64,000 nt of DNA from Halanaerobium congolense (GCF_004366375.1 NZ_SOEF01000007.1:25474-89473), one strand, 5' to 3'. Positions 15,330 to 23,621 are shown, counted from the first letter of the stretch. Numbers and translations are program-made. Notes: generated by a model from the sequence alone, not told the origin.

Positions 15330-16412
15330 ATGGAAATTAATAAAATAGGAGAAGTTAGAAGTAAATATAAAGAACCTGTTGGACCGGATGAGATGAGAAA
15401 AACTAAAAGCATTATTGAGGTTGAAGCAGAATATGTAGATGGCCTTGATCAGATAGAAGATTATGAATATCTGCAGATTCTTTTCTATTTTCATAAATCA
15501 GAAGGCTATGACCTAATCAGCAAAAGAAGGAGGGGACCAGAAAGAGGTCTTTTTACCTCGAGAAGTCCCCGCAGACCGACACCAATTGGAATTACTACAG
15601 TAGAATTATTAAAAAGAGAGGGTAATAAACTGCATGTCTATGGTCTTGATGCGATAGATGGAACTCCAGTTATTGATATCAAACCTTACGCTTCTTTTAT
15701 GGATCAGCCGACATTATCTCTGCAGAAAAAGACACCGCGCTATAGGATTAATAAATTGATAAAATATCAGAATCAGCATGATCTACTGCTTAAAGCGGGG
15801 GAACTGCATGGACATTACTGCCCCTATCTTGCTCTGGGAGTGCTGGCTGCTGCAGATGTACTAAAAAGATTTGGAGCAGAAAATGATGGGATGGAGGATC
15901 TGCTTGCTGTAGTGGAAACCAACAGCTGCTTTAGTGATGGGATCCAATATACGGCAGGCACCACTTTTGGCAATAACTCACTTATCTATCGTGATTTTGG
16001 AAAAACAGCAGTTACCTTTGTCAAAAGAGGAGATTCGACTAAGAATCTGAGATATTATTTTAAGGACTCTGATTTGATTGAGCGTGAATATCCAGAAGCA
16101 GCTGAATTATTTGAAAAAGTTGTAGCAGATAGAAATGGGAGCAGAGAAGAAGAGGAAAAAATGAAGGAACTCTGGCAGGAGACAGCATTTAAAATAATTG
16201 AAGCTGATCCTGATAAATTATTTAAAATTGAAGCAGATGTTGAAATTGAGCTGCCTGATTATGCACCTATTTTTGATAACAAGCAGTGCAGTAGGTGTGG
16301 CGAAAAGCTAATGGCTGCAAAAGCTGTTCAAAAAGATGATAAAGTCTTGTGTAAGGACTGTGCTGGAAGTAGTTATTATCAGTTAGACGGCAGCGGCATA
16401 GTAGAGAAATAA
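15330..16412 (+). CDS. TrmO/TsaA-FmdE fusion protein
   Basis: The 360-residue protein fuses two families. Residues 1-140 are TsaA/TrmO-like (SAM-dependent N6-methylation of t6A37 in tRNA), with KIGEVRSKYKEPVG, RGLFTSRSPRRPTPIGIT and GLDAIDGTPVIDIKPY. Residues 150-300 are FmdE-like (LHGHYCPYLALGVLAA, TNSCFSDGIQ, GTTFGNNSL), the family named from formylmethanofuran dehydrogenase subunit E, and a CxxC...CxxC zinc ribbon closes the protein (CSRCGEKL, CKDC). The FmdE family has been linked to molybdenum or tungsten enzymes. The ATG at 15330 is chosen because AGAGGGAG ends seven bases before it; 15324 is the alternative. Confidence 0.82.
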   Translation: MEINKIGEVRSKYKEPVGPDEMRKTKSIIEVEAEYVDGLDQIEDYEYLQILFYFHKSEGYDLISKRRRGPERGLFTSRSPRRPTPIGITTVELLKREGNKLHVYGLDAIDGTPVIDIKPYASFMDQPTLSLQKKTPRYRINKLIKYQNQHDLLLKAGELHGHYCPYLALGVLAAADVLKRFGAENDGMEDLLAVVETNSCFSDGIQYTAGTTFGNNSLIYRDFGKTAVTFVKRGDSTKNLRYYFKDSDLIEREYPEAAELFEKVVADRNGSREEEEKMKELWQETAFKIIEADPDKLFKIEADVEIELPDYAPIFDNKQCSRCGEKLMAAKAVQKDDKVLCKDCAGSSYYQLDGSGIVEK

Positions 16413-16691
16413 GGAGGCTAATAATGACCTGCAAATGGTATGCTGCCTGATGGTAAAAATAAATTAACTATTCCAGATATTTTGGCCAACAATGCCTGTT
16501 ACTCAACAAATAATAATTATCAAAATATAGAGGCTGAAGAACTGGATAAACGTTAAAATTGCTGAAATTATTTTAAATTATGGAAGCAAAAAAAGTGATA
16601 TTACAGCAGAGTTATTAATAAAAAATGGGATTGAAGTCTTAACCATAGAATTTAGTTTTTAAATAAACGGTTATCAATAAGGAGCAGAAAA
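16413..16691 (+). pseudogene. Degenerate stretch with gene fragments
   Basis: A good ribosome binding site (GGAGG, 16413-16417) and ATG (16424) open a frame of only eight codons. In another frame NGMLPDGKNKLTIPDILANN continues to IEAEELDKR and a stop, and a third piece, AEIILNYGSKKSDITAELL, ends at about 16661. These look like heads and tails of lost genes; none is recognised. Confidence 0.4.
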
Positions 16692-17066
16692 ATGACTGAT
16701 TTTAAACTGCAGCATTTAATAACAACCGGTGTCAGAGAAGCAGAGATGATAGAAGCGCTGCTTAATGACAATAATATAGAAGTCATTGTTCGTCATGATG
16801 AATTTGGCGGCTACAGCATGATCTATATGGGTTATTCTGCCTATAATATTGAACTATATGTTGCAGAAAAAGATTATGAGCAGGCTAGAGAACTTTTAAA
16901 AGATTTAAATTTAGATGCTGAAGCTGAAATTGCGGAAATAGAACAAGAGACAGAAGAAATAAAGAGCAGTGATCAGGTTAAAAGTTTTTCTTTTTATCTG
17001 GCTCAGATAGCAAAAATAATAATAATTTTTTATCTGCTTTTAAATCTGATTACTCTAATTTTTTAA
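16692..17066 (+). CDS. DUF2007-type protein with C-terminal membrane anchor
   Basis: The 124-residue protein has an N-terminal DUF2007-like domain (putative signal transducing protein, PII-like fold): LITTGVREAEMIEALLNDNN, IYMGYSAYNIELYVAEKDY, QARELLKDLN. A glutamate-rich linker and one C-terminal transmembrane helix (IIIIFYLLLNLITLIF) follow. The function of the family is unknown. AAGGAGCAG precedes the ATG. A partial, decayed copy lies at 19147-19350. Confidence 0.75.
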   Translation: MTDFKLQHLITTGVREAEMIEALLNDNNIEVIVRHDEFGGYSMIYMGYSAYNIELYVAEKDYEQARELLKDLNLDAEAEIAEIEQETEEIKSSDQVKSFSFYLAQIAKIIIIFYLLLNLITLIF

Positions 17067-17101
17067 TATAATTTTGGGTAGACAATTGGAGGTGTTTTCT
17101 G

Positions 17102-17228
17102 ATGAAAACTATTTTAATCACTGGTTCAACTGATGGCATTGGCAGGGACTCCAGTTTATCTTGCCTTTTCGAATCAAGTTAAAGGTGAAAGCGGGAGTTA
17201 TTTTGTCAATAAAGATAAAAATACAGCC
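17102..17228 (+). pseudogene. Short-chain dehydrogenase remnant with internal deletion
   Basis: A ribosome binding site and ATG begin MKTILITGSTDGIGR, the glycine-rich NAD(P) loop, identical in its first residues to the gene at 19834. The sequence then jumps, in another frame, to TPVYLAFSNQVKGESGSYF and VNKDKNTARN, matching the C-terminal end of that same gene. Everything between, including the catalytic residues, is missing. Confidence 0.8.
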
Positions 17229-17229
17229 A

Positions 17230-18057
17230 GAAATTGATTACAGCCTAAAGCAGCAGAAAGAATGCTGGAAAAGATTGTAACAGAAATCAGGTGCAATTTT
17301 TTCTTGATCAGATGCAGGAATGGTTTTAAGAGGCTGTTAAGAACCCCCATTTTTTCTAAAAGTCCACCTAAAAGCACAGCAAAAATTATTAAAGAAATAA
17401 GTTCTAGCATACTTGTCAAACCACCTCGGTCCAGAATATTATCTATAAATACGATTTCTGTTCTATTATTGAAACCTCTAAATATAATATTTAAAAGTTC
17501 TGACCAGCCTCTTTCTGTAAAATAAATCCCCATTAATAAAGAAAATAGAATATTTAGGGCAATGTTGATAATAGTGGGTACTTTTAAGACTGCCAGCACA
17601 ATTATTAAGATTGGAGGCAGCAGCAGCCAGAAAGAGATCTGAAAATGTTCATTCGCATTTTACTCAATGATTCTAAATTAGCTATATTTGTAGTACTGGA
17701 AAAATTTTTTAAACCAAGAAAGAGAAATCCCAGAGCAGTGAGCAGGTATGGTAAAATAGCTGTTTTAAGCATATGATAAATCATATCCATCAGGTTTGCA
17801 CCAGAACTGTGAGCTGTGATAATGGCAATAGAAGAGACCTGTGACATTCTGTCTCCTACATAAGAGCCGGAGATAATCGCTCCTGCAGCTAAAAGTAGAC
17901 TGAGACCTATCGTCTGAGCAATGCTGATTAAGGCCAGTCCAATTGTACTGGCAGTTCCGACAGCAGTTCCAACTGCCATGGAAACTAGAGATGTTGAAAT
18001 AAATGCCAGGATAAAAAAATATTGAGGACTAATTGTCTGCAGTCCGTAAAAGATCAT
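17230..18057 (-). pseudogene. NhaC-type Na+/H+ antiporter, frameshifted and truncated
   Basis: Two minus-strand frames, 18057-17605 and 17599-about 17230, together read as one membrane transporter. The first contains SMAVGTAVGTASTIGLALI and GAIISGSYVGDRMSQVSS, typical of the NhaC sodium/proton antiporter family. The second continues with VLKVPTIINIALN and several transmembrane segments. A frameshift near 17600-17640 separates them (in the other frame WLLLPPILIIVLAVLKVP is continuous). The N-terminal part is missing at 18058, the C-terminal part near 17230. Confidence 0.75.
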
Positions 18058-18076
18058 TGTAGGTACTGTACCTACA
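18058..18076. promoter_or_regulatory. Perfect palindrome at the truncated antiporter end
   Basis: TGTAGGTAC-T-GTACCTACA is a perfect 9-bp inverted repeat with a single central base. It lies exactly where the antiporter coding sequence breaks off, and 200 bases upstream of the gene at 18275. It could be an operator or the trace of an insertion. Confidence 0.45.
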
Positions 18077-18274
18077 GCTATATTACTATATAATCAATTA
18101 TGAACATATGTCAAACTTTTATTTTTCTTAAAATTAATTTATAAAGCTGTACAAAGCAAAAAACTGCAACTTACAAATGATTTTATTATGCTAATTTCTG
18201 TGATATAATCAAAATGAAATTAATGTTAAAAAGGACTAACAGCCATATAATTAGGTAGTAGGGAGGTTTTAAGA

Positions 18275-18538
18275 ATGCCCAAAAAAACTTTCGCTGAGTA
18301 CAGAAATAATAAAAAAAATAAACAGTCCAAAATGAGAAAGGTAAGAAACTATTTAAAATCTGCTAATAAAAAGACCTCAGAAAATCAGTTATCTGACATA
18401 AATGAAAGGAATAATTATCGTAGTGGATCCAGAGAAAGAAATCCAGAGAAAGAAATGTTTTTATTTAAAATGATGATTAGATCCCGGGAAAATAAACTTA
18501 AAAAAATAGGGAATAGAAAATATAAACTTAAAAATTGA
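18275..18538 (+). CDS. Small basic protein, first gene of a two-gene unit
   Basis: The 87-residue protein is strongly basic (runs such as YRNNKKNKQSKMRKVRNYLK) with no recognised domain. It begins at an ATG with GGGAGG ten bases upstream, and a TGATATAAT extended -10 box lies at about 18201-18209. The stop is ten bases before the nucleotidyltransferase-like gene, suggesting translational coupling. By position and size it could be an antitoxin or a nucleic-acid-binding partner of that gene; this is inference. Confidence 0.55.
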   Translation: MPKKTFAEYRNNKKNKQSKMRKVRNYLKSANKKTSENQLSDINERNNYRSGSRERNPEKEMFLFKMMIRSRENKLKKIGNRKYKLKN

Positions 18539-18548
18539 GGTGCTTTAA

Positions 18549-19133
18549 ATGGATTATAAAAAAGAAATAGATATCATTTTGAATGAAGATATTGATAATT
18601 TTTCTAAAAAGATAAAGATAATAGCCGTTTTAACTTCCGCTATTAAAGAAAATTTAAATCTTACTCCAGTAGTAGTTGGTGGCCAGGCTGTCGAATTTTA
18701 CACTGGTGGGGGATATGCTACTATGGATGTTGATATGGTCTGTGAGACTTCTACCAAAAAAATAGGAGAAATACTAGAAAAATTAGGTTTCTATAGAGAT
18801 AATAAATACTGGATTCTTGATTCAAATAAGTTAGATTTAGCTGTTGAGACTCCATCAGGACCACTTGCGGGAGCAGATGATAAATTAATGGAGCTTGAAA
18901 TCGGCCAGCACACTGCTTATTTTATTGGGATTGAAGATATAATAATTGATAGATTAAATGCATATGTACACTGGAATGAAAAGTGGCAGGAAGAATGGAT
19001 CCTTGGTATGATGGTGACTAATTATGAAGATATAGACTGGGAATATTTAAATAAAAAAGCATATCAGGAAAGAGTTAATGATTCATTAAAAAGAATGGTT
19101 GATAAAACAGAAAAAATTATTAAATTTATGTAA
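18549..19133 (+). CDS. Nucleotidyltransferase-like protein (DUF6036 type)
   Basis: The 194-residue protein has a nucleotidyltransferase-like core: VVVGGQAVEFYTGGGYATMD followed at once by VDMV, giving the GG...TxDVD pattern, and later IIIDRLNAYVHW. This resembles the DUF6036/AbiEii-like group, several members of which act as toxin components or resistance-type transferases. GAGGTG lies before the ATG. It is coupled to a small basic upstream gene. Its last codons abut the decayed DUF2007 copy, so the natural C-terminus may have been altered. Confidence 0.65.
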   Translation: MDYKKEIDIILNEDIDNFSKKIKIIAVLTSAIKENLNLTPVVVGGQAVEFYTGGGYATMDVDMVCETSTKKIGEILEKLGFYRDNKYWILDSNKLDLAVETPSGPLAGADDKLMELEIGQHTAYFIGIEDIIIDRLNAYVHWNEKWQEEWILGMMVTNYEDIDWEYLNKKAYQERVNDSLKRMVDKTEKIIKFM

Positions 19134-19146
19134 AAATCACCTCCAT

Positions 19147-19350
19147 ACAGTGATCTATATGGGTTATTCTGCCTATAATATAGAACTCTATGTGTCAGAA
19201 AATGATTATAAAAAGGCTAAAGAACTACTCAAAAGTTTAAATATAGATGCTGCTGAAGAATTTAATGAAACAGCTCAGAATCAAAAAACAAAAAAAGATG
19301 TAGATAGAGAAAAAAGAAATTCTTTTTATTTGGCTCAAATTGCTAAATAG
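19147..19350 (+). pseudogene. Truncated DUF2007 copy
   Basis: From about 19150 the sequence reads VIYMGYSAYNIELYVSENDY, KKAKELLKSLN, then a divergent linker and SFYLAQIAK and a stop. It matches residues 42 onward of the intact gene at 16692, but lacks the N-terminal third. After the stop the expected membrane helix is broken by stop codons. It has no start signal of its own. Confidence 0.75.
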
Positions 19351-19487
19351 TTATTATTATCTATCTAATTCTAAATTTAATAGCTTTAATTTTCTGATTC
19401 ATTTTTAAAAAATGATATTTTAGTTCAAATTATTAATAATTTCATCTTCGTCTGATATTTATATAAAATATAATGGAGGTCATAAAA

Positions 19488-19790
19488 ATGATTAAACATG
19501 TTGTAATGTGGAAATTTAAAGATTTTGCTGCAGGAAATTTGAAAGAAGAAAATATTGAAATAGCAGTAGAGAAACTGCTTTTACTTAAGGATTTAGTTGA
19601 TGAAATTAAATTTTTAGAAGTAGGCAAAAATATTAATGAAAGTGATGCAGCCTATGAGCTGGTTTTAATTACTGAATTTGAAAATCTTTCTGATCTTGAG
19701 CAGTACCAAATCCATCCAGAACACGAAAAGGTTAAAGATTTTATAGGAAAAACAGCTGCTAAAAGAGTTTTAGTTGATTACGAAAAATAA
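19488..19790 (+). CDS. Dabb (stress-responsive alpha/beta barrel) protein
   Basis: This 100-residue protein is a single Dabb domain: IKHVVMWKFKDFAAG at the start, VDEIKFLEVGKNINES in the middle and YQIHPEHEKVKDFI near the end, which is the full length of the family. The fold is a ferredoxin-like dimer; enzymatic roles vary and none can be assigned. The ATG at 19488 is preferred over 19473 because GGAGG (19473-19477) is the ribosome binding site. Confidence 0.87.
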   Translation: MIKHVVMWKFKDFAAGNLKEENIEIAVEKLLLLKDLVDEIKFLEVGKNINESDAAYELVLITEFENLSDLEQYQIHPEHEKVKDFIGKTAAKRVLVDYEK

Positions 19791-19833
19791 TTAAACTAGA
19801 ATTTTAGAACTAAAAATAGTGAGGTGTTAGCTG

Positions 19834-20349
19834 ATGAAAACTATTTTAATTACCGGCTCGACTGATGGAATAGGGAGAGAAACAGCAAAAGAGTTGGCTG
19901 ATCCGAGAATAGCAAATTTTTCTTCAATGGTTCATGCTCACAATTTAGATGTTGATGACATCTGGGATCCAATTAAATTTAATGGCAGCCAGTCTTATTC
20001 TGATTCTAAATTAGCAATGATCTTATTTACTATTAAATTGGATAAAATTTTAGAGGATATATCAGTCAACTGTCTCCACCCCGGAGTAATTAATACTAAA
20101 CTGCTTCGTAAAGGTTGGGGAGCTGGAGGTTCTTCTGTTAAAAAAAGTGCAGAAACACCGGTTTATCTGGCACTATCTGATGAAGTTAAAGGAGAAAGCG
20201 GTGGCTATTTTATCAATAAGCAGAGAAAGAAACCGTCAGCAGCTGCATCTAAATTGGAACTGCAGAATCAATTGTGGAATAAAAGTATTGAGATGATCAG
20301 ATATCAGGGAATATTAAATAAGATTCCTGAATGTTTTTTGGAAGCTTAA
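19834..20349 (+). pseudogene. Short-chain dehydrogenase lacking its Rossmann core
   Basis: The 171-codon frame begins normally (GAGGTG, then ATG; MKTILITGSTDGIGRETAKE) but after residue 23 jumps to RIANFSSMVHA, so about 100 residues that include the second half of the NAD(P)-binding fold and the NAG motif are missing. The catalytic YSDSK is still there, and the C-terminal end is complete. The deletion stays in frame, so a product may be made, but it cannot bind cofactor in the usual way. A shorter relic of the same family lies at 17102. Confidence 0.75.
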
Positions 20350-20396
20350 ACTCAGTTTAAACTTAACTTAAACCCAAATAGAAAAGAGGTAGATCT

Positions 20397-20591
20397 ATGT
20401 TTTATCTATTATTAATAGTTACCTTTCTGGTTGCCTTATTGGTCTGTTACATTGTCAGCAAACTATTTAATGATTCGATTTATAAAATTTTACAATTAAT
20501 TGTTCCAGAAGCGATCAATGAAGCCTGGCTTAAGTATATTAAATTTGCAATCTATATTTTAACAGCAGTTTTTCCTGTGGGAGCAGCTTAA
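20397..20591 (+). CDS. Small membrane protein, possibly truncated
   Basis: Sixty-four residues with two hydrophobic segments (LLLIVTFLVALLVCYIVS and FAIYILTAVFPVGAA), from an ATG with GAGGTAG upstream. The stop codon falls exactly at the junction with the BamA remnant, in the same frame. It may therefore be the head of a larger gene cut by the same event. Confidence 0.45.
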   Translation: MFYLLLIVTFLVALLVCYIVSKLFNDSIYKILQLIVPEAINEAWLKYIKFAIYILTAVFPVGAA

Positions 20592-20813
20592 ATCTCGGAA
20601 ATTGAGATCAAAGGACTGCAGAAAAGTGATACCAGCCTTGTAGAAAAACAGCTCGATTTTGCTGTAGGAGAAAAATTTGAACAAAAAATTAGAAATCCTG
20701 CTGGAATAGGAATAATATATTATTCTTTTTTAGGACCTGTTAGAGCTGATATTGGTTTTGATAATCTAAATTCTGATCCAATTTTTAATATCGGTTTTGG
20801 TAACTCTTTTTAG
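20592..20813 (+). pseudogene. BamA/Omp85 remnant: first POTRA joined to last barrel strands
   Basis: The open frame reads ISEIEIKGLQKSDTSLVEKQ, LDFAVGEKF, the start of a POTRA domain. It then passes without a break into AGIGIIYYSFLGPVRADIG and PIFNIGFGNSF, the C-terminal barrel strands of an Omp85 protein including the terminal phenylalanine used as the outer-membrane signal. All the rest, several hundred residues, is missing. It has no start codon. It supports a diderm envelope. Confidence 0.72.
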
Positions 20814-20851
20814 ATTTTGAAACTAATTTAAATTAAAAAGGAGCAATTACT

Positions 20852-21479
20852 GTGACTTTTAAAATTTATGAGAAAAGGCGTTCTTTAAAAAGTTTTCTCT
20901 TTGAAAAATATCTTAGATATACATCTAAAACAAAAGAAAATCTATCCAGCCGAGAAAAAACAAAAAAGATGGTGGCTTTACAGGCGGAGAAAAACAAAAA
21001 AGATTATAAACTACCTGAAATGAAATTTAAAACTAAGATTGAAGAAGATAACTACCAAAATATGCAGGTTTTTAGTCTAAATAATAAAAAATCCAAGTAA
21101 AGACATTATTCTACTATCACCTTTAGTTGATATGGTCCTGGATAATCCGGTTATTTTTGATTATGAAAGAAGAGACCCTATGCTGGCTTCCAAAGGTTTC
21201 GATGTGGTTAGAGAAATTTGGTCAGATGATAAGGATTTAAATGATCCAATCATAAGTCCTCTCTATGATGATTTAAAGAATCTGGGCAAAATATCTATTT
21301 TTACAGGTACCCATGAGGCTCTGTTTCCTGATAATATGAAGCTGGATCAGAAGTTAAATGAACAGGGGGCTGCTCACAATGCTTATGTTTATCCTAAAAT
21401 GAACCATGTTTTTGTATTAATGCCGCTTCCAGAAGCAAAAGATGCTCATCAAAAAATAATGGAAATAATAAAAAACTAA
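20852..21479 (+). pseudogene. Alpha/beta hydrolase (HSL-like esterase) with internal deletion
   Basis: The head (20852-21100, AAGGAG site then GTG or ATG-like start) gives 82 basic residues ending in MQVFSLNNKKSK, as in the N-terminal cap of such esterases. The tail, in another frame from about 21103, reads DIILLSPLVDMVLDNP, DPMLASKGF, IFTGTHEALFPDN and YPKMNHVFVLMP, including the catalytic Asp and His regions, to a stop at 21477-21479. The oxyanion HGGG and nucleophile GxSxG sections, about 100 residues, are gone. Confidence 0.75.
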
Positions 21480-21557
21480 AATTAACCATCAGATTTAGTC
21501 TTAAAATAATTAAAACTTTGAAAACAGAATCGAGCAGCGAGGTGAAATATTAAGCTT

Positions 21558-22490
21558 ATGTTGAAAAATAAATTAAAAGCAGGAATTATAGGACATTTAG
21601 TTGGTGATGCACTTGGAGTACCGGTAGAATTTAAGAGCAGAAAAGAATTAAAAAAAGATCCTGTAAGCGATATGCAGGGCTATGGCACTTATAACCAAGT
21701 TCCAGGTACCTGGTCTGATGACAGCTCTTTAACTCTCTGTCTCTTAGAATCGCTTCTAAAAGGGTATAATTTGAATGACCAGGCAGAAAAATTTATCAGC
21801 TGGCTTGATGATGCTTATTGGACGGCAGGTGGAGAGACATTTGATGTAGGTAATACAACCCGGGTTTCAATTGCCAAGCTAAGGCAGGGAATAGAACCAA
21901 CAGCTGCTGGAGCAGGGGGAGAAAGAGACAATGGGAATGGTTCTTTGATGAGAATTTTACCACTTGCTTTTTATTTAATAGATGTAGATTCAGCAGAAAA
22001 ATTTAAAAAAACTAAAGAAGTTAGCTCACTCACTCATTCTCATCCTCGCTCAATTTTGGGCTGCTATCTATACCTCGATTATGCTCAAAGACTTATCATG
22101 GGTGCTGGTCTACAGCAGTCTTATGAGCAGACAGTAAAGCATGTAAATCAATTTATAGCAAAAGATAATTTTAGTTCAGAACTAAAATGTTATAATCGAA
22201 TTGCCGCTGGAAACATTAAGGACTTAGCAGAAAATGAAATAAGGTCAACCGGTTATGTAGTTGATACCCTGGAGGCAGTATTCTGGGTTCTTTTAAACAG
22301 CAATTCTTATCAAGAATCTGTTTTAAAAGCAGTCAATTTAGGTGAAGATACCGATACTGTTGCTGCAATTACAGGGGGCTTAGCCGGTATATATTATGGA
22401 TTTAATAGTATTCCAAAAAAATGGGTTAAGCAGCTGGCACGTTTAAATGATGTATTGGAATTAATCAATAACTTTTGCAAAAAAATATAA
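21558..22490 (+). CDS. ADP-ribosylglycohydrolase family protein
   Basis: The 310-residue protein has the DraG/ARH motifs: GHLVGDALGVPVEF near the start, GTWSDDSSLTLC (metal-binding Ser/Asp-Asp) and GEDTDTVAAITGGLAG near the end (the second Asp pair). Family enzymes remove ADP-ribose from arginine or other acceptors, using two magnesium ions. No ADP-ribosyltransferase partner is seen nearby, though lplA follows after 38 bases. GAGGTG lies 15-20 bases upstream, a rather long spacing. Confidence 0.88.
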   Translation: MLKNKLKAGIIGHLVGDALGVPVEFKSRKELKKDPVSDMQGYGTYNQVPGTWSDDSSLTLCLLESLLKGYNLNDQAEKFISWLDDAYWTAGGETFDVGNTTRVSIAKLRQGIEPTAAGAGGERDNGNGSLMRILPLAFYLIDVDSAEKFKKTKEVSSLTHSHPRSILGCYLYLDYAQRLIMGAGLQQSYEQTVKHVNQFIAKDNFSSELKCYNRIAAGNIKDLAENEIRSTGYVVDTLEAVFWVLLNSNSYQESVLKAVNLGEDTDTVAAITGGLAGIYYGFNSIPKKWVKQLARLNDVLELINNFCKKI

Positions 22491-22528
22491 AATTAATCAA
22501 TTAGTAAATTTAAGGAGTGTTTTAGTTA

Positions 22529-23557
22529 ATGACACAGAATTTAAAAGCCAGTTTAGTAATCGGAGAGGGATATAATCCCTGGTATAATCTGGCGGTAGAA
22601 GAATATCTATTAGACAATTTAGAAGAAGATGAAATAATACTTTATCTCTGGCAGAATGATAACACAGTTGTTATTGGACGTAATCAAAATGCCTGGCAGG
22701 AATGCAGAGTTAGTGACTTAGAAGCTGATGGAGGAAAGTTAGCCCGACGTCTTTCTGGAGGTGGGGCAGTTTTTCATGACTTAGGTAATCTAAACTATAC
22801 CCTTTTAATGCCCAGAAAGGAATATGATCTAAAAGAAAAGCTGAAAATAATTTTGAAAGCTCTGCAGAATTTGGGTATAGCTGCTGAGTTTTCTGGACGC
22901 AATGATATTATATGTGGTGGAAAAAAGATATCAGGTAATGCATATTATCTCGGCAGTAAGGCCGGCTATATTCATGGAACAGTTTTAGTAGATAGCGATC
23001 TTGAAAAATTGGTTTCTTACCTGAATGTCTCAGATGCTAAAATAAAATCTAAGGGAATCAAGTCTGTCAGATCTAGAGTTATGAACTTAAGTGATACAGA
23101 GGCAGAAATTTCGATAGCAGAAGTAAAAGAGGCTATTAAAAATAGTTTCGCAGATTTATATAATCAGGGTCAGCCTTTAAATAAAATTAAAATCGAAGAA
23201 AATCAACAGCTGCAGGAGCTAAATAAAAAATATTCTTCCTGGGACTGGAGACTGGGCAAAACCCCGGATTTTGATGTTTCTTTTAACAACCGTTTTCAAT
23301 GGGGAGAAGTAGAATTAAATTTAAAACTTGCTTCAGGAACTATTGAAGAAGCCACCTTATATTCTGATGCGATGTACAGTGATTTAATTCCAAAGCTGTC
23401 TAATTCTTTAACCGGAAAGCAGTTTAAGCTAGAAGCAATACTGGCTGGAGCAGACACAGTACTTAATAGTTATAACTGGCCTGATCAAAATAACGGTGAA
23501 GCTGTTAAAGAAGAATTCTTGGAGTGGTTAGAAAAAGAATTAAAGGAGATAGTATAA
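22529..23557 (+). CDS. lplA: Lipoate-protein ligase A
   Basis: This ligase activates lipoate with ATP and attaches it to lysines of lipoyl domains or GcvH. The 342-residue protein has YNLAVEEYLL, TVVIGRNQNAW, RRLSGGGAVFHD (lipoyl-AMP binding) and the accessory C-terminal domain (WDWRLGKTPDF), so it is the two-domain, self-sufficient form. AAGGAGTG precedes the ATG. It ends at a strong terminator and may be cotranscribed with the ADP-ribosylglycohydrolase gene. Confidence 0.93.
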   Translation: MTQNLKASLVIGEGYNPWYNLAVEEYLLDNLEEDEIILYLWQNDNTVVIGRNQNAWQECRVSDLEADGGKLARRLSGGGAVFHDLGNLNYTLLMPRKEYDLKEKLKIILKALQNLGIAAEFSGRNDIICGGKKISGNAYYLGSKAGYIHGTVLVDSDLEKLVSYLNVSDAKIKSKGIKSVRSRVMNLSDTEAEISIAEVKEAIKNSFADLYNQGQPLNKIKIEENQQLQELNKKYSSWDWRLGKTPDFDVSFNNRFQWGEVELNLKLASGTIEEATLYSDAMYSDLIPKLSNSLTGKQFKLEAILAGADTVLNSYNWPDQNNGEAVKEEFLEWLEKELKEIV

Positions 23558-23567
23558 TAATAATCGA

Positions 23568-23591
23568 AAAAGTCGGTTTAGGCCGGCTTTT
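23568..23591 (+). terminator. Intrinsic terminator of lplA
   Basis: AAAAGTCGG (23568-23576) pairs with CCGGCTTTT (23583-23591) including one G-T pair. Confidence 0.82.
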
Positions 23592-23621
23592 CTTATCTAT
23601 CAACATTATATAATACCAGGA
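23591..23621. repeat. 31-nt repeat, copy 1
   Basis: Thirty-one bases, directly after the lplA terminator, match 54703-54733 with one mismatch. Core: TATCAACATTATATAATACC. The rest of the 23558-23969 gap holds TTGACA at 23694-23699 without a good -10, a TATATAATAG box near 23822-23831 that probably serves the DUF362 gene, and no gene. Confidence 0.75.

Noticed and set aside
17262..17525. Plus-strand ORF of 87 codons
   Set aside because: It is the antisense of the decayed antiporter, whose minus-strand frame shows clear transporter sequence.
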